Part shown: positions 1 to 6,460 of the stretch, one piece after another
Layout of the letters: each line of letters opens with the position of its first letter
Position numbering within the stretch: position 1 is the first letter of the stretch
Assembly (NCBI GenBank): GCA_964389735.1
Contig: CAYMEJ010000034.1
Span: 1 to 9,302, forward strand
Reading direction: 5' to 3'
DNA length: 9,302 nt
Source of the DNA: JAQUVS01 sp964389735
GTDB lineage: Bacteria; Bacillota_I; Bacilli_A; RF39; UBA660
The notes under the pieces: model-generated
The model's database searches: none
Seen by the model: the letters and a program-made list of their open reading frames with translations, nothing else
What the model was told of the DNA's origin: nothing
Made by a program: the position numbers and the translations under genes

Positions 1-294
1 ATAGTAACAAAACCATCACTAATATTAGCTGATGAACCAACTGGAGCACTTGATTCAAAATCATCAAGAATGCTACTAGAAAATTTTGAAAAATTAAATC
101 AAGAACTAAAAGCAACTATATTAATGGTAACACATGATGCATTTACAGCAAGTTATTCAGATAGAATAGTATTCATCAAAGATGGTAAAATCTTTAATGA
201 AATAGTAAAAGGTAAAAAAACTAGAAAAGAATTCTTTGAAGAAATAATTGATGTAGTAACTTTATTAGGAGGAGATTTAAATGATGTTATTTAA
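1..294 (+). CDS. BceA-type ABC transporter ATP-binding protein (3' part only)
   Basis: This is the C-terminal part of an ABC ATPase whose frame is open from the first base, so the gene begins upstream of the window. The visible part starts inside the Walker B/D-loop (LILADEPTGALD, encoded from about base 25). It then has the H-loop (MVTHD) and the usual tail FIKDGKI, and ends in a LLGGDLNDV-like stretch that I associate with BceA/YxdL-type ATPases. The Walker A and signature motifs are off the edge. It overlaps the next gene by 14 bases, so the two are co-transcribed and probably translationally coupled. Inferred role: cytoplasmic ATPase of a BceAB-type transporter that removes or senses cell-wall-active peptide antibiotics. 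A BceRS-type two-component system often lies next to such pairs but is not in view. Assignment as an ABC ATPase is certain; the BceA subtype rests mainly on the permease. Confidence 0.93.
   Translation: MVTKPSLILADEPTGALDSKSSRMLLENFEKLNQELKATILMVTHDAFTASYSDRIVFIKDGKIFNEIVKGKKTRKEFFEEIIDVVTLLGGDLNDVI
267..273 (+). promoter_or_regulatory. Ribosome binding site of the BceB-type permease
   Basis: AGGAGGA lies 7 bases before the ATG at 281, inside the coding sequence of the ATPase. It fixes the permease start at 281 rather than at the adjacent ATG at 284, and shows that the 14-base gene overlap is genuine. Confidence 0.8.
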
Positions 295-2326
295 TTTATC
301 TCTTCAAAATATTAAGAAAAGTATAAAGGATTACTCAATATATTTTATTACACTAGTTATAGCAGTAGCAATATTTTATATATTCAACTCAGTAGAAGCA
401 CAAGAATCAATGCTAAAACTATCTGTATATAAACATCAAATGGTAAAAGCATTAGTACAATTAGTAAACTATTTATCAGTATTTGTATCAGTAATATTAG
501 GATTCTTAATAGTATATGCAAATAATTTCTTAATAAAAAGAAGAAAAAAAGAAATAGGACTATATTACACACTAGGTATGAGTAAAAGAAAAGTATCTGG
601 AGTATTATTAATAGAAGTAGCACTTGTAGGTATAATATCACTTGGAATAGGATTATTAGCAGGGGTAGGATTATCACAATTCTTATCACTAATAACAGCA
701 AATCTATTTGAAGCTGATATGGATAAATTTACATTTATATTTTCATCAAGTGCATTTTGGAAAACAATAATGTACTTTGGTATTATATATTTATTAGTAA
801 TGGCATTTAATTTAATAACATTATCAAGATATAAATTAATAGATTTATTAAATGCAGGTAAAAAGAATGAAAAAGTTAAAACAAGAAATAAATATGTAAC
901 AATAATAACATTTATTTTAGCAGGAGTTTTCCTAGCATATGCATATAAATTACTATTCGATGGAGTATTATTCCAATTTGAAAGTGATGTATATTTAATG
1001 ATAATAGCAGGAGCATTAGGAACATTCCTATTATTCTTATCGTTATCAGGATTCTTGCTTAAAGTAATAGAAAAAACTAAAAAAATATATTTAAAGAATT
1101 TAAATGCATTTATATTAAAACAAGTAAATAATAAAATAAATACGACAGTAATATCAACAACAATAATATGTTTAATGTTATTACTAACTATAGGTATATT
1201 ATCAGCTTCTATGTCATTAGCAGGAACATTTAATGATAGTGTTAAAAATAATAACTTAGCAGATTTTACAATGACATCTACTAGAACATATAATGTTAAT
1301 TCTGAAGGAATAGAAGAAAAAATACCAATAACTAATCCATATAAAGATATGGTTAATGAAGACGAATTTAAAAAATATATAAAAGAATATCAAATAGTAG
1401 ATTATTATGAATCAAAAGATGTTACAATAGGAGATTTCTTAAATAAAAAAGCAAAAGATGAAGCAGAAAATTTACTAAAACAAAGTGTAGATTTAGAAAC
1501 ACCAGTACCAATAATGAAAGAAAGTCAATTCAATAAATTAATGAAAATGTATGGTGAAAAGGATTTAATAGTAGATTTAAAAGATAATGAATACATGTTA
1601 ACAGCAAATGTTGATCAAATAGTAGAATATTACAATTATAAGTTTGAAGAAGATAATACTATAACATTTAATGATAAAAAATTAAAATCAAAAACTAAAG
1701 ATATAGTTTCAATAGGATTAGAAAACTATAGTGCCAATGGTAATGATGGATTAATTGTGTTAGATGATTCATTAGTAGAAAACTTAGAAAAAACTAAAGT
1801 AAATTTAGTAGGTAATTATATAGATTCAACTGAAGAAAATGATGTAGCATTCTCAGACTATATAGATACTAAATTCAATACAATACCAGAATTAATGAAT
1901 ATTAGATCAAGATTATCAATGGAAGCAGCAGCAGTAGGAATAAAAGTAATAATGACCTTTGTAGGATTATATTTAGGTATTACATTTGCAATATCAAGTG
2001 CAACAGTACTTGCAATTGGACAATTATCTGAATCAAGTGATAATAAAGAAAGATATAGAATATTAAGACAAATTGGTGCGGATAATAAAATGATAAGAAG
2101 AAGTTTATTTACTCAAATAGCAATATGTTTTATGTTACCATTAGTAGTAGCACTCGTACATGCTTACTTTGGACTTAATGAAGTAAATAAAATAATAAAA
2201 ATAATGGGAAATCTTGATATAGCAAGTAATATATTTATTACAAGTTTATTTATCATTATTGTATATGGTGGTTACTTCTTAGCAACATACTTATGTAGTA
2301 AAAATATAATAGAAGAAAAAAGATAA
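281..2326 (+). CDS. BceB-type FtsX-family ABC transporter permease
   Basis: A 681-residue membrane protein with the BceB layout. One helix lies near residues 18-36 and a second at about 58-84, followed by a basic cytoplasmic coupling segment (RRKKEIGLYYTLGMSKRK, about 87-104) typical of FtsX-like permeases. More helices follow to about residue 313. A large hydrophilic, acidic, presumably extracytoplasmic domain spans about 314-548, and three C-terminal helices lie near 550-575, 610-630 and 650-672. A second coupling motif (ERYRILRQIGAD) sits around 590. BceB of Bacillus subtilis is about 646 residues, so the length fits. In this family the large outer domain between helices 7 and 8 binds antimicrobial peptides or their lipid II complexes and contacts a BceS-type sensor kinase. 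The substrate cannot be read from sequence. It overlaps the ATPase gene by 14 bases, and a hairpin closes the transcript at its stop codon. Confidence 0.92.
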   Translation: MMLFNLSLQNIKKSIKDYSIYFITLVIAVAIFYIFNSVEAQESMLKLSVYKHQMVKALVQLVNYLSVFVSVILGFLIVYANNFLIKRRKKEIGLYYTLGMSKRKVSGVLLIEVALVGIISLGIGLLAGVGLSQFLSLITANLFEADMDKFTFIFSSSAFWKTIMYFGIIYLLVMAFNLITLSRYKLIDLLNAGKKNEKVKTRNKYVTIITFILAGVFLAYAYKLLFDGVLFQFESDVYLMIIAGALGTFLLFLSLSGFLLKVIEKTKKIYLKNLNAFILKQVNNKINTTVISTTIICLMLLLTIGILSASMSLAGTFNDSVKNNNLADFTMTSTRTYNVNSEGIEEKIPITNPYKDMVNEDEFKKYIKEYQIVDYYESKDVTIGDFLNKKAKDEAENLLKQSVDLETPVPIMKESQFNKLMKMYGEKDLIVDLKDNEYMLTANVDQIVEYYNYKFEEDNTITFNDKKLKSKTKDIVSIGLENYSANGNDGLIVLDDSLVENLEKTKVNLVGNYIDSTEENDVAFSDYIDTKFNTIPELMNIRSRLSMEAAAVGIKVIMTFVGLYLGITFAISSATVLAIGQLSESSDNKERYRILRQIGADNKMIRRSLFTQIAICFMLPLVVALVHAYFGLNEVNKIIKIMGNLDIASNIFITSLFIIIVYGGYFLATYLCSKNIIEEKR

Positions 2327-2342
2327 TCTTTTTTCTTTTTTT
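2311..2342 (+). terminator. AT-only hairpin terminator on the permease stop codon
   Basis: GAAAAAAGA (2315-2323) and TCTTTTTTC (2327-2335) are perfect complements separated only by the TAA stop codon of the permease gene. The pairing can be extended outward through A-T pairs to about 2311-2339, and T-rich sequence follows. Only two G-C pairs are present in the core, so terminator strength is uncertain. Confidence 0.5.
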
Positions 2343-2390
2343 ATGAGAAAAAATCTAATTCATTATTAATAATACTATTGAGGTGATAAA

Positions 2391-3503
2391 ATGAAAAAAA
2401 TAATATTATTAATAATGTTACTAATACCAATAATAAATGTAGAAGCACAAGAAATAGTAACATACTCAGATAGTAATAATTATATTTATAGTGAACAAAA
2501 ACTAAATGCAGATAATTTAGTAGAAGTAAATAAAATAAGAAAATATAAATGGTATAAAGATAAAATAATATTAAGTGAAAATACCTATTTAGAAAAACCA
2601 ATTGAGTTTGATTATAAAAGTAATATTTATGAAAGAATAGATTACTCAAATTGGAGCACTAGATATCCAACTAATTCAACTAATATAGAAGAAAGAATTG
2701 CAACCTATTATAAGGAATATAGATCAATTAGATATATAAGATTTAATCCTTCTAAAGATATAAAATTAAGTGAATTAAATATATTTTATGATAAAAAGGA
2801 AATAGATTATACAATAGTATGTGGTCAATGTAATATAAATGTTTTTAATAAAATAAAAGATAATAATAAAGAAGAAACAATAACTATTAATAAAGGTATG
2901 AGTATCTTGATTAATATGGTCTTACCTTTAAAAATAGAAAACCTAGAATTTGAAATATATAGTAAAGATATTGATAATCTTACTTTAACATTTAATGGAG
3001 ATTACTTTGTAGAAACACCTGATTATTCTATAGATATAAATAGTAGTAAAACAAAATATAATTTTCATGATGCCAAGATTTTATCTACTCCACTAGAACA
3101 TACATATGTAACATACGAAGATGTAAAAAACAAAATAATATATATACAAATACAAAAGAAGGAATATCGCACATATACAAGAAAATATAAATATTATAAT
3201 TTAATTAAAGAATACTTAGATGATTATTATGAAAATAAAGAAGGTTATATAAAAGATAATAATAAATATAAAGATTATTATAAATATAAGATAGTAAATA
3301 AAATTATTACAAATAATAATGTTAAATATTTAGATAAAATAATTAAAGTACCTGAAAAAGAAATAAAATATCAAACTAAAATATTTCCAGTAGAAAAAAC
3401 AAAATATATAAAGGAAAAAAGTGATGATAATAAAATAGAAAAATATGGAATTTATACACTTATAGGAGTTATCTTAAAAAAGATGTCAATATTTGGAAGA
3501 TGA
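2391..3503 (+). CDS. Exported protein of unknown function with CGQC motif
   Basis: I do not recognise this 370-residue protein. It begins with a clear signal peptide: MKK, a hydrophobic core of Ile/Leu/Met, and a likely signal peptidase I site after V-E-A near residue 19. It should therefore be secreted or surface-held. The start is set by GAGGTGA at 2380-2386. The middle looks beta-rich. A stretch around residues 115-140 (IRFNPSKDIKLSELNIFYD) loosely recalls galactose-binding/discoidin-like folds, which is a weak inference. A C-x-x-C pair (CGQC, residues 144-147) could be a disulfide or metal site. The last third is strongly Lys/Tyr-rich and basic, and the final 20 residues contain a short hydrophobic run that is marginal as an anchor. 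It sits just upstream of the spoIIA remnant, where Bacillus carries dacF, but has no penicillin-binding-protein motifs. No terminator was seen after it. Confidence 0.8.
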   Translation: MKKIILLIMLLIPIINVEAQEIVTYSDSNNYIYSEQKLNADNLVEVNKIRKYKWYKDKIILSENTYLEKPIEFDYKSNIYERIDYSNWSTRYPTNSTNIEERIATYYKEYRSIRYIRFNPSKDIKLSELNIFYDKKEIDYTIVCGQCNINVFNKIKDNNKEETITINKGMSILINMVLPLKIENLEFEIYSKDIDNLTLTFNGDYFVETPDYSIDINSSKTKYNFHDAKILSTPLEHTYVTYEDVKNKIIYIQIQKKEYRTYTRKYKYYNLIKEYLDDYYENKEGYIKDNNKYKDYYKYKIVNKIITNNNVKYLDKIIKVPEKEIKYQTKIFPVEKTKYIKEKSDDNKIEKYGIYTLIGVILKKMSIFGR

Positions 3504-3527
3504 ATTAAATAACTAGTTTTGTCGAAT
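3498..3527 (+). promoter_or_regulatory. Possible SigH-type promoter before the spoIIA remnant
   Basis: SigH drives spoIIA in Bacillus, with -35 close to RnAGGAwWW and -10 RnnGAAT. Here AGATGAATT (3498-3506) differs from the -35 consensus at one base and GTCGAAT (3521-3527) matches the -10. The spacer is 14 bases, about two longer than usual. A TATAAT at 3531-3536 is an alternative SigA -10, but it lacks a recognisable -35 or a TGn extension. Either would give a leader of roughly 40 bases before the STAS gene. Confidence 0.35.
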
Positions 3528-3580
3528 GTGTATAATTATAAAAAAATATGTTCTATATTTAATACACGGAGGAAAAAAAC

Positions 3581-3922
3581 ATGCTAAGAATTAATATGGA
3601 ATTTAGAAAAGGATTGTTGTTTATAAGATTAAAAGGTGAACTATCAGAAAATAATTCTAAAAGATTAGAACAATATTTAAATAGTATAGTAACTGAAAAT
3701 GGAATTAAATATTTAGTATTAAATTTCAATGAAGTAGAAAAAGTAGAAGAACAAGGAATTAATACTATATTTAATTGTTATCAGGATATAATAATGAATA
3801 ATGGCAAACTTGTACTTTGTGGTTATAAAAAATTAAATAATAATATATTAACAAGTGATCTTTTTCAAGATATTTATAAAAGCAATACGGAGTTAGGAGC
3901 ATTTAAATTAATAAATATATAA
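3581..3922 (+). CDS. spoIIAA: SpoIIAA-like STAS-domain protein lacking the phosphoserine
   Basis: A 113-residue single STAS domain, the same size as SpoIIAA (about 117). Recalled Bacillus SpoIIAA aligns without gaps over the first 60 residues: LFIRLKGEL (13-21) matches LCIRLTGEL, YLVLNF matches HIVLNL, and the DLF near residue 93 matches GLF. In the family this protein antagonises the anti-sigma kinase SpoIIAB and is inactivated when SpoIIAB phosphorylates the second serine of its DSSG loop. That loop reads E56-E57-Q58-G59 here, so the acceptor serine is replaced by Gln, and the Asp after GEL is Ser. It lies 10 bases before the sigma gene, whose ribosome binding site overlaps its stop, so the two are one operon. 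Position next to a SigF-like gene and spoVA supports the identity, but the mechanism must differ from the classic one. A GGAGG at 3568-3572 fixes the start. Confidence 0.8.
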   Translation: MLRINMEFRKGLLFIRLKGELSENNSKRLEQYLNSIVTENGIKYLVLNFNEVEKVEEQGINTIFNCYQDIIMNNGKLVLCGYKKLNNNILTSDLFQDIYKSNTELGAFKLINI

Positions 3923-3932
3923 GGAGAATAAT

Positions 3933-4589
3933 ATGACTGCAGAAGAAATAATGAAGTATGAAAAATTAATATATTCAATTATAAAGAAATTTACATACCA
4001 TTATGATATAGATGACTTATTTCAAGTAGGTATGATTGGCCTCATTAAAGCTCATAAAAATTATGATGAAAAGGAACAAACTAAGTTTTCAACATATGCA
4101 TATACTTATATAATGGGAGAAGTATTAAAATATATTAGAGAAGATAAAAATATAAAAATAAGTAAAGATATAATAAAATTAAATAAATCAATAGAAAAAA
4201 CAAAAGAAATATTAAGTCAAAAATTAATGAGAGAACCAACAATAACAGAATTATCCTTATTCTTAGAAATAGATGAAAATATACTTGAAGAAGCAATCAA
4301 ATCTCAAGAATTAATAAGAAGTTTAGATTATGCATTAAATGATGATGGAAAAGAATTAAATATGTATGATACTATTCAATATGAGGAAAAAGGTTATAAA
4401 TCAGAATTAATTGATTTAAAGGAAGAAATAAATAAATTAGATAATCATGAAAAAGAATTAATTAAATATCGATATTTTGAAGATAAGACGCAAGATGAAA
4501 CTTCAAAAATATTAGGAATTAGTCAGGTAAAGGTCTCAAGAAATGAAACTAAAATATTAAAAAAATTAAAAAACAATCTTGTAGCTTAA
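3933..4589 (+). CDS. sigF: Sporulation RNA polymerase sigma factor, SigF/SigG type
   Basis: A 218-residue sigma-70 family factor. Region 2 runs from about residue 9 to 75 (DDLFQVGMIGLIKA, then KFSTYAYTYIMGEVLKYIRED), region 3 covers about 85-125 (SQKLMREPTITEL), and region 4 is C-terminal with helix-turn-helix TQDETSKILGISQVKVSRNE. These match the forespore factors SigF and SigG. Placement after a SpoIIAA-like gene and before spoVA favours SigF (spoIIAC), the first forespore sigma factor. It is short: Bacillus SigF is 255 residues, and about 30 N-terminal residues are missing here. An in-frame TAA at 3912-3914 rules out an upstream extension. AAGGAG at 3921-3926 serves the ATG at 3933 and overlaps the previous stop. 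The anti-sigma factor gene spoIIAB that usually precedes it is absent. It could in principle be a SigG-like paralogue; the gene order argues against that. Confidence 0.88.
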   Translation: MTAEEIMKYEKLIYSIIKKFTYHYDIDDLFQVGMIGLIKAHKNYDEKEQTKFSTYAYTYIMGEVLKYIREDKNIKISKDIIKLNKSIEKTKEILSQKLMREPTITELSLFLEIDENILEEAIKSQELIRSLDYALNDDGKELNMYDTIQYEEKGYKSELIDLKEEINKLDNHEKELIKYRYFEDKTQDETSKILGISQVKVSRNETKILKKLKNNLVA

Positions 4590-4607
4590 GTTTACTTAAG
4601 CTTTTTT
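4583..4607 (+). terminator. Rho-independent terminator on the sigF stop codon
   Basis: AGCTTAAG (4583-4590) and CTTAAGCT (4595-4602) form a perfect 8-bp stem with a TTTA loop, followed by a run of T to 4607. The TAA stop of the sigma gene (4587-4589) is inside the left arm. It separates the spoIIA remnant from spoVA. Confidence 0.8.
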
Positions 4608-4636
4608 GTATGAAATAAAAAATAAAAAACATAATA
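4608..4636 (+). promoter_or_regulatory. Candidate SigG-type forespore promoter of spoVA
   Basis: GTATG (4608-4612) fits the forespore -35 consensus GHATR. CATAATA (4630-4636) fits the SigG -10 consensus CATnHTA at every fixed position. The spacer is 17 bases, close to the usual 18. The two bases before CAT are AA rather than GG, which favours SigG over SigF recognition. Caution: the transcription start would fall near 4643, inside the ribosome binding site AAGGGTG, leaving a leader of only about 10 bases. AT-rich sequence also makes chance matches easier. Confidence 0.4.
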
Positions 4637-4652
4637 ATAAAGGGTGAATTAA

Positions 4653-5093
4653 ATGAAAAAAAAGGACTATGAAAATTTAGTTGATAAACACAAACCAACT
4701 GAAACAAGAGGACAAAATGCCTTTATCGCTTTTGTAACAGGAGGATTAGTAGGAGTAATAGGACAATTACTAACAGAATTTTATTCTGGATATTTTTCTA
4801 TTTCTTCAAAAGATGCAGGCACATTTATGCTAATAACATTAATATTCTTTGCATCACTATTTACTGCAATAGGAGTATTTGATAAATGGGTAACATTTTG
4901 TAAATGTGGATTAATAATACCAATAACAGGATTTGCTCATTCAATGACTTCAGCAGGTATAGAGTATAAAAAAGAAGGACCAATATATGGAATAGGAAGT
5001 AATATATTTAAACTAGCAGGATCAGTAATACTATATGGAGTAGTATCAGCATGGTTCTTCGGAATACTTAGATTACTAATAATGGGAGGATAA
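4653..5093 (+). CDS. spoVAC: Stage V sporulation protein AC (SpoVAC)
   Basis: A 146-residue membrane protein of the SpoVAC/SpoVAE family. After a basic, soluble N-terminus containing the typical HKPTETRGQNAFIAF-like entry, helices follow from about residue 24. The conserved features are GGLVGVIGQ (about 31-39), a GVFDKW segment and LIIPITGFAHSM, then EYKKEGPIYGIG. SpoVAC is an inner forespore membrane channel component that carries calcium-dipicolinic acid into the forming spore and releases it at germination. In Bacillus it has been reported to behave as a mechanosensitive channel. The spoVAD gene starts one base after its stop, so they are co-translated. It heads the operon; spoVAA and spoVAB, which precede spoVAC in Bacillus, are missing, as in many clostridia. 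An AAGGGTG before 4653 serves as ribosome binding site. Confidence 0.95.
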   Translation: MKKKDYENLVDKHKPTETRGQNAFIAFVTGGLVGVIGQLLTEFYSGYFSISSKDAGTFMLITLIFFASLFTAIGVFDKWVTFCKCGLIIPITGFAHSMTSAGIEYKKEGPIYGIGSNIFKLAGSVILYGVVSAWFFGILRLLIMGG

Positions 5094-5094
5094 T

Positions 5095-6090
5095 ATGACA
5101 AATAAATATAATAATGTATACGTAATGGAAACAAGTACAGTATCAGGTCCCTATGAAAAAAAAGGACCATTAGAAAAATATTTTGATAAGACATTTACTG
5201 ATCTATATAGTGGAATGAAAACCTGGGAAATGGCAGAAGTAAAACTGTTAGAAGAAAGTATAAATATATTATTAAAAAAAGCAAAAGTAACAGAAGATAA
5301 TATAGATTTAATAATATCAGGAGATTTACTAAATCAAATAACATCATCTTGCTATGCAATAGAAAAATACAAGTTACCATTCTTAGGAATCTATAGTGCT
5401 TGTGCAACTAGTGTAGAAGGAGTAATAATTGGAGCGAACATGATAGAAGGAAAACAAATAAATAATTGTATTTCTTCTACATCTTCACATAATCTATCTA
5501 GTGAGAAACAATTTAGAAATCCAACTGAATATGGAGCCCCTAAACCATCTACTGCAACATTTACAGCAACAGGTGGAGCAAGCATTCTTCTAAGTAATAA
5601 AAAAAGTAATATTAAAGTAGAATCATCTACAATAGGAAGAATAATAGATATGGAACAAACAGATCCATTGAATATGGGTTCAGTAATGGCACCTGCAGCA
5701 GCACACACTATATATAAACATTTAAGTGATTTAAATAGAAAACCAGAATACTATGATTTAATACTAACAGGAGATTTAGGACTATATGGAAAAGAAATAC
5801 TAAAAGAATTCATGGTAAAAGAATATCAAATAGATATAAGTAAAAATTATAATGATTGTGGAATCATGTTATATGATTTAGAAGAACAAAAAGAATTATT
5901 AGCAGGAGGTAGCGGACCTGTTTGTAGTGCACTAGTAAATTATAGTTTAATAATTGATAAATTAAAAAAGAAAGAATTAAAGAAAGTATTACTAGTAGCA
6001 ACAGGAGCATTATTTTCTCCAACCTTTGTATATCAACATAAAAATATATTAAGTATTGCACATGCAATAAGTTTGGAGGTAGTAGAATGA
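5095..6090 (+). CDS. spoVAD: Stage V sporulation protein AD (SpoVAD), thiolase-fold
   Basis: A 331-residue soluble protein with the thiolase/ketoacyl-synthase-like fold of SpoVAD (338 residues in Bacillus). Visible family features are SGDLLNQITSS near 80, the cysteine turn SACATSVEG with Cys at 103, SSHNLSSEKQFRNPTEYG around 135-150, KPSTATFTATGGAS, and GDLGLYG near 226. SpoVAD sits on the outer face of the inner spore membrane and binds dipicolinic acid directly; no enzymatic activity is assumed despite the fold. It starts one base after spoVAC (GGGAGGA at 5084-5090). It overlaps spoVAE by four bases in an ATGA junction, so the three SpoVA proteins are made together. The C-terminus LVATGALFSPT resembles the usual end of the family. 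No sign of decay is visible. Confidence 0.96.
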   Translation: MTNKYNNVYVMETSTVSGPYEKKGPLEKYFDKTFTDLYSGMKTWEMAEVKLLEESINILLKKAKVTEDNIDLIISGDLLNQITSSCYAIEKYKLPFLGIYSACATSVEGVIIGANMIEGKQINNCISSTSSHNLSSEKQFRNPTEYGAPKPSTATFTATGGASILLSNKKSNIKVESSTIGRIIDMEQTDPLNMGSVMAPAAAHTIYKHLSDLNRKPEYYDLILTGDLGLYGKEILKEFMVKEYQIDISKNYNDCGIMLYDLEEQKELLAGGSGPVCSALVNYSLIIDKLKKKELKKVLLVATGALFSPTFVYQHKNILSIAHAISLEVVE

Positions 6091-6437
6091 TATATATTTA
6101 TTCATTTCTATTTGCAGGACTTGTATGTTTAATAGGACAATTAATATTAGATAATACTAAATTATCTGCAGGACACATAACAAGTATATTTGTAATAACA
6201 GGAGCATTCTTAGATATATTTGGAATATATGATCAAATAATAAATTATGTAGGAGCAGGAGCATTAGTACCCATAACTAGTTTTGGTCATTCATTAATTC
6301 ATGGAGCATTAGCAAAAGCAACAGATGTAGGTATAATTGGATTAATGATGGGAATGTTTGATTTAACTGCATCAGGAATAACAGCAGCCATAATATTTAC
6401 TTTCATATTTACTTTATTTTTTAAAGCAAAAAATTAA
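6087..6437 (+). CDS. spoVAE: Stage V sporulation protein AE (SpoVAE/SpoVAEb)
   Basis: A 116-residue hydrophobic protein, the normal length of SpoVAEb. It is a homologue of SpoVAC: the entry helix contains GLVCLIGQL (about 11-19), and the second half has GALVPITSFGHSLIHGALAKA (about 58-78), equivalent to the PITGFAHSM segment of SpoVAC. It probably has three or four membrane segments. With SpoVAC and SpoVAD it forms the minimal SpoVA core for dipicolinic acid transport across the inner forespore membrane. The start codon overlaps the spoVAD stop (ATGA), and GGAGG at 6075-6079 within spoVAD is its ribosome binding site. It is the last gene of the operon; spoVAEa and spoVAF, present downstream in Bacillus, are not found. 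Confidence 0.95.
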   Translation: MIYIYSFLFAGLVCLIGQLILDNTKLSAGHITSIFVITGAFLDIFGIYDQIINYVGAGALVPITSFGHSLIHGALAKATDVGIIGLMMGMFDLTASGITAAIIFTFIFTLFFKAKN

Positions 6438-6438
6438 T

Positions 6439-6460
6439 ACTACATTTGTAGTCTTATTTT
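6439..6460. terminator. Small bidirectional terminator between spoVAE and the RNHCP gene
   Basis: ACTAC (6439-6443), loop ATTT, GTAGT (6448-6452), followed on the plus strand by a T-rich tract. On the minus strand the same hairpin is followed by a T-rich run complementary to 6427-6438. It sits between two convergent stop codons. The stem is only 5 bp (6 bp with a 2-base loop), so it is modest. Confidence 0.5.

Noticed and set aside
384..701. Minus-strand open frame inside the permease gene
   Set aside because: Leu/Ile-rich low-complexity translation antisense to a clear transmembrane coding region; a shadow.
2341..2367. Forespore-type promoter before the exported protein (TTATG then CATTATT)
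   Set aside because: Both elements miss a consensus base and the spacer is only 15 bases; such matches are expected by chance in AT-rich DNA.
3470..3515. Frameshift truncating the C-terminal membrane anchor of the exported protein at the A-run near 3477-3481
   Set aside because: Shifting the frame at the A-run gives a short polar tail rather than a better membrane helix, so there is no evidence for an error.
3504..4652. A hidden or displaced spoIIAB in another frame or on the minus strand
   Set aside because: No open frame of kinase size exists here apart from the STAS and sigma genes, and no HATPase motifs were seen.
5195..6067. Several open frames on the minus strand within spoVAD
   Set aside because: They are antisense shadows with low-complexity Leu/Ile-rich products and no ribosome binding sites; spoVAD covers the region convincingly.
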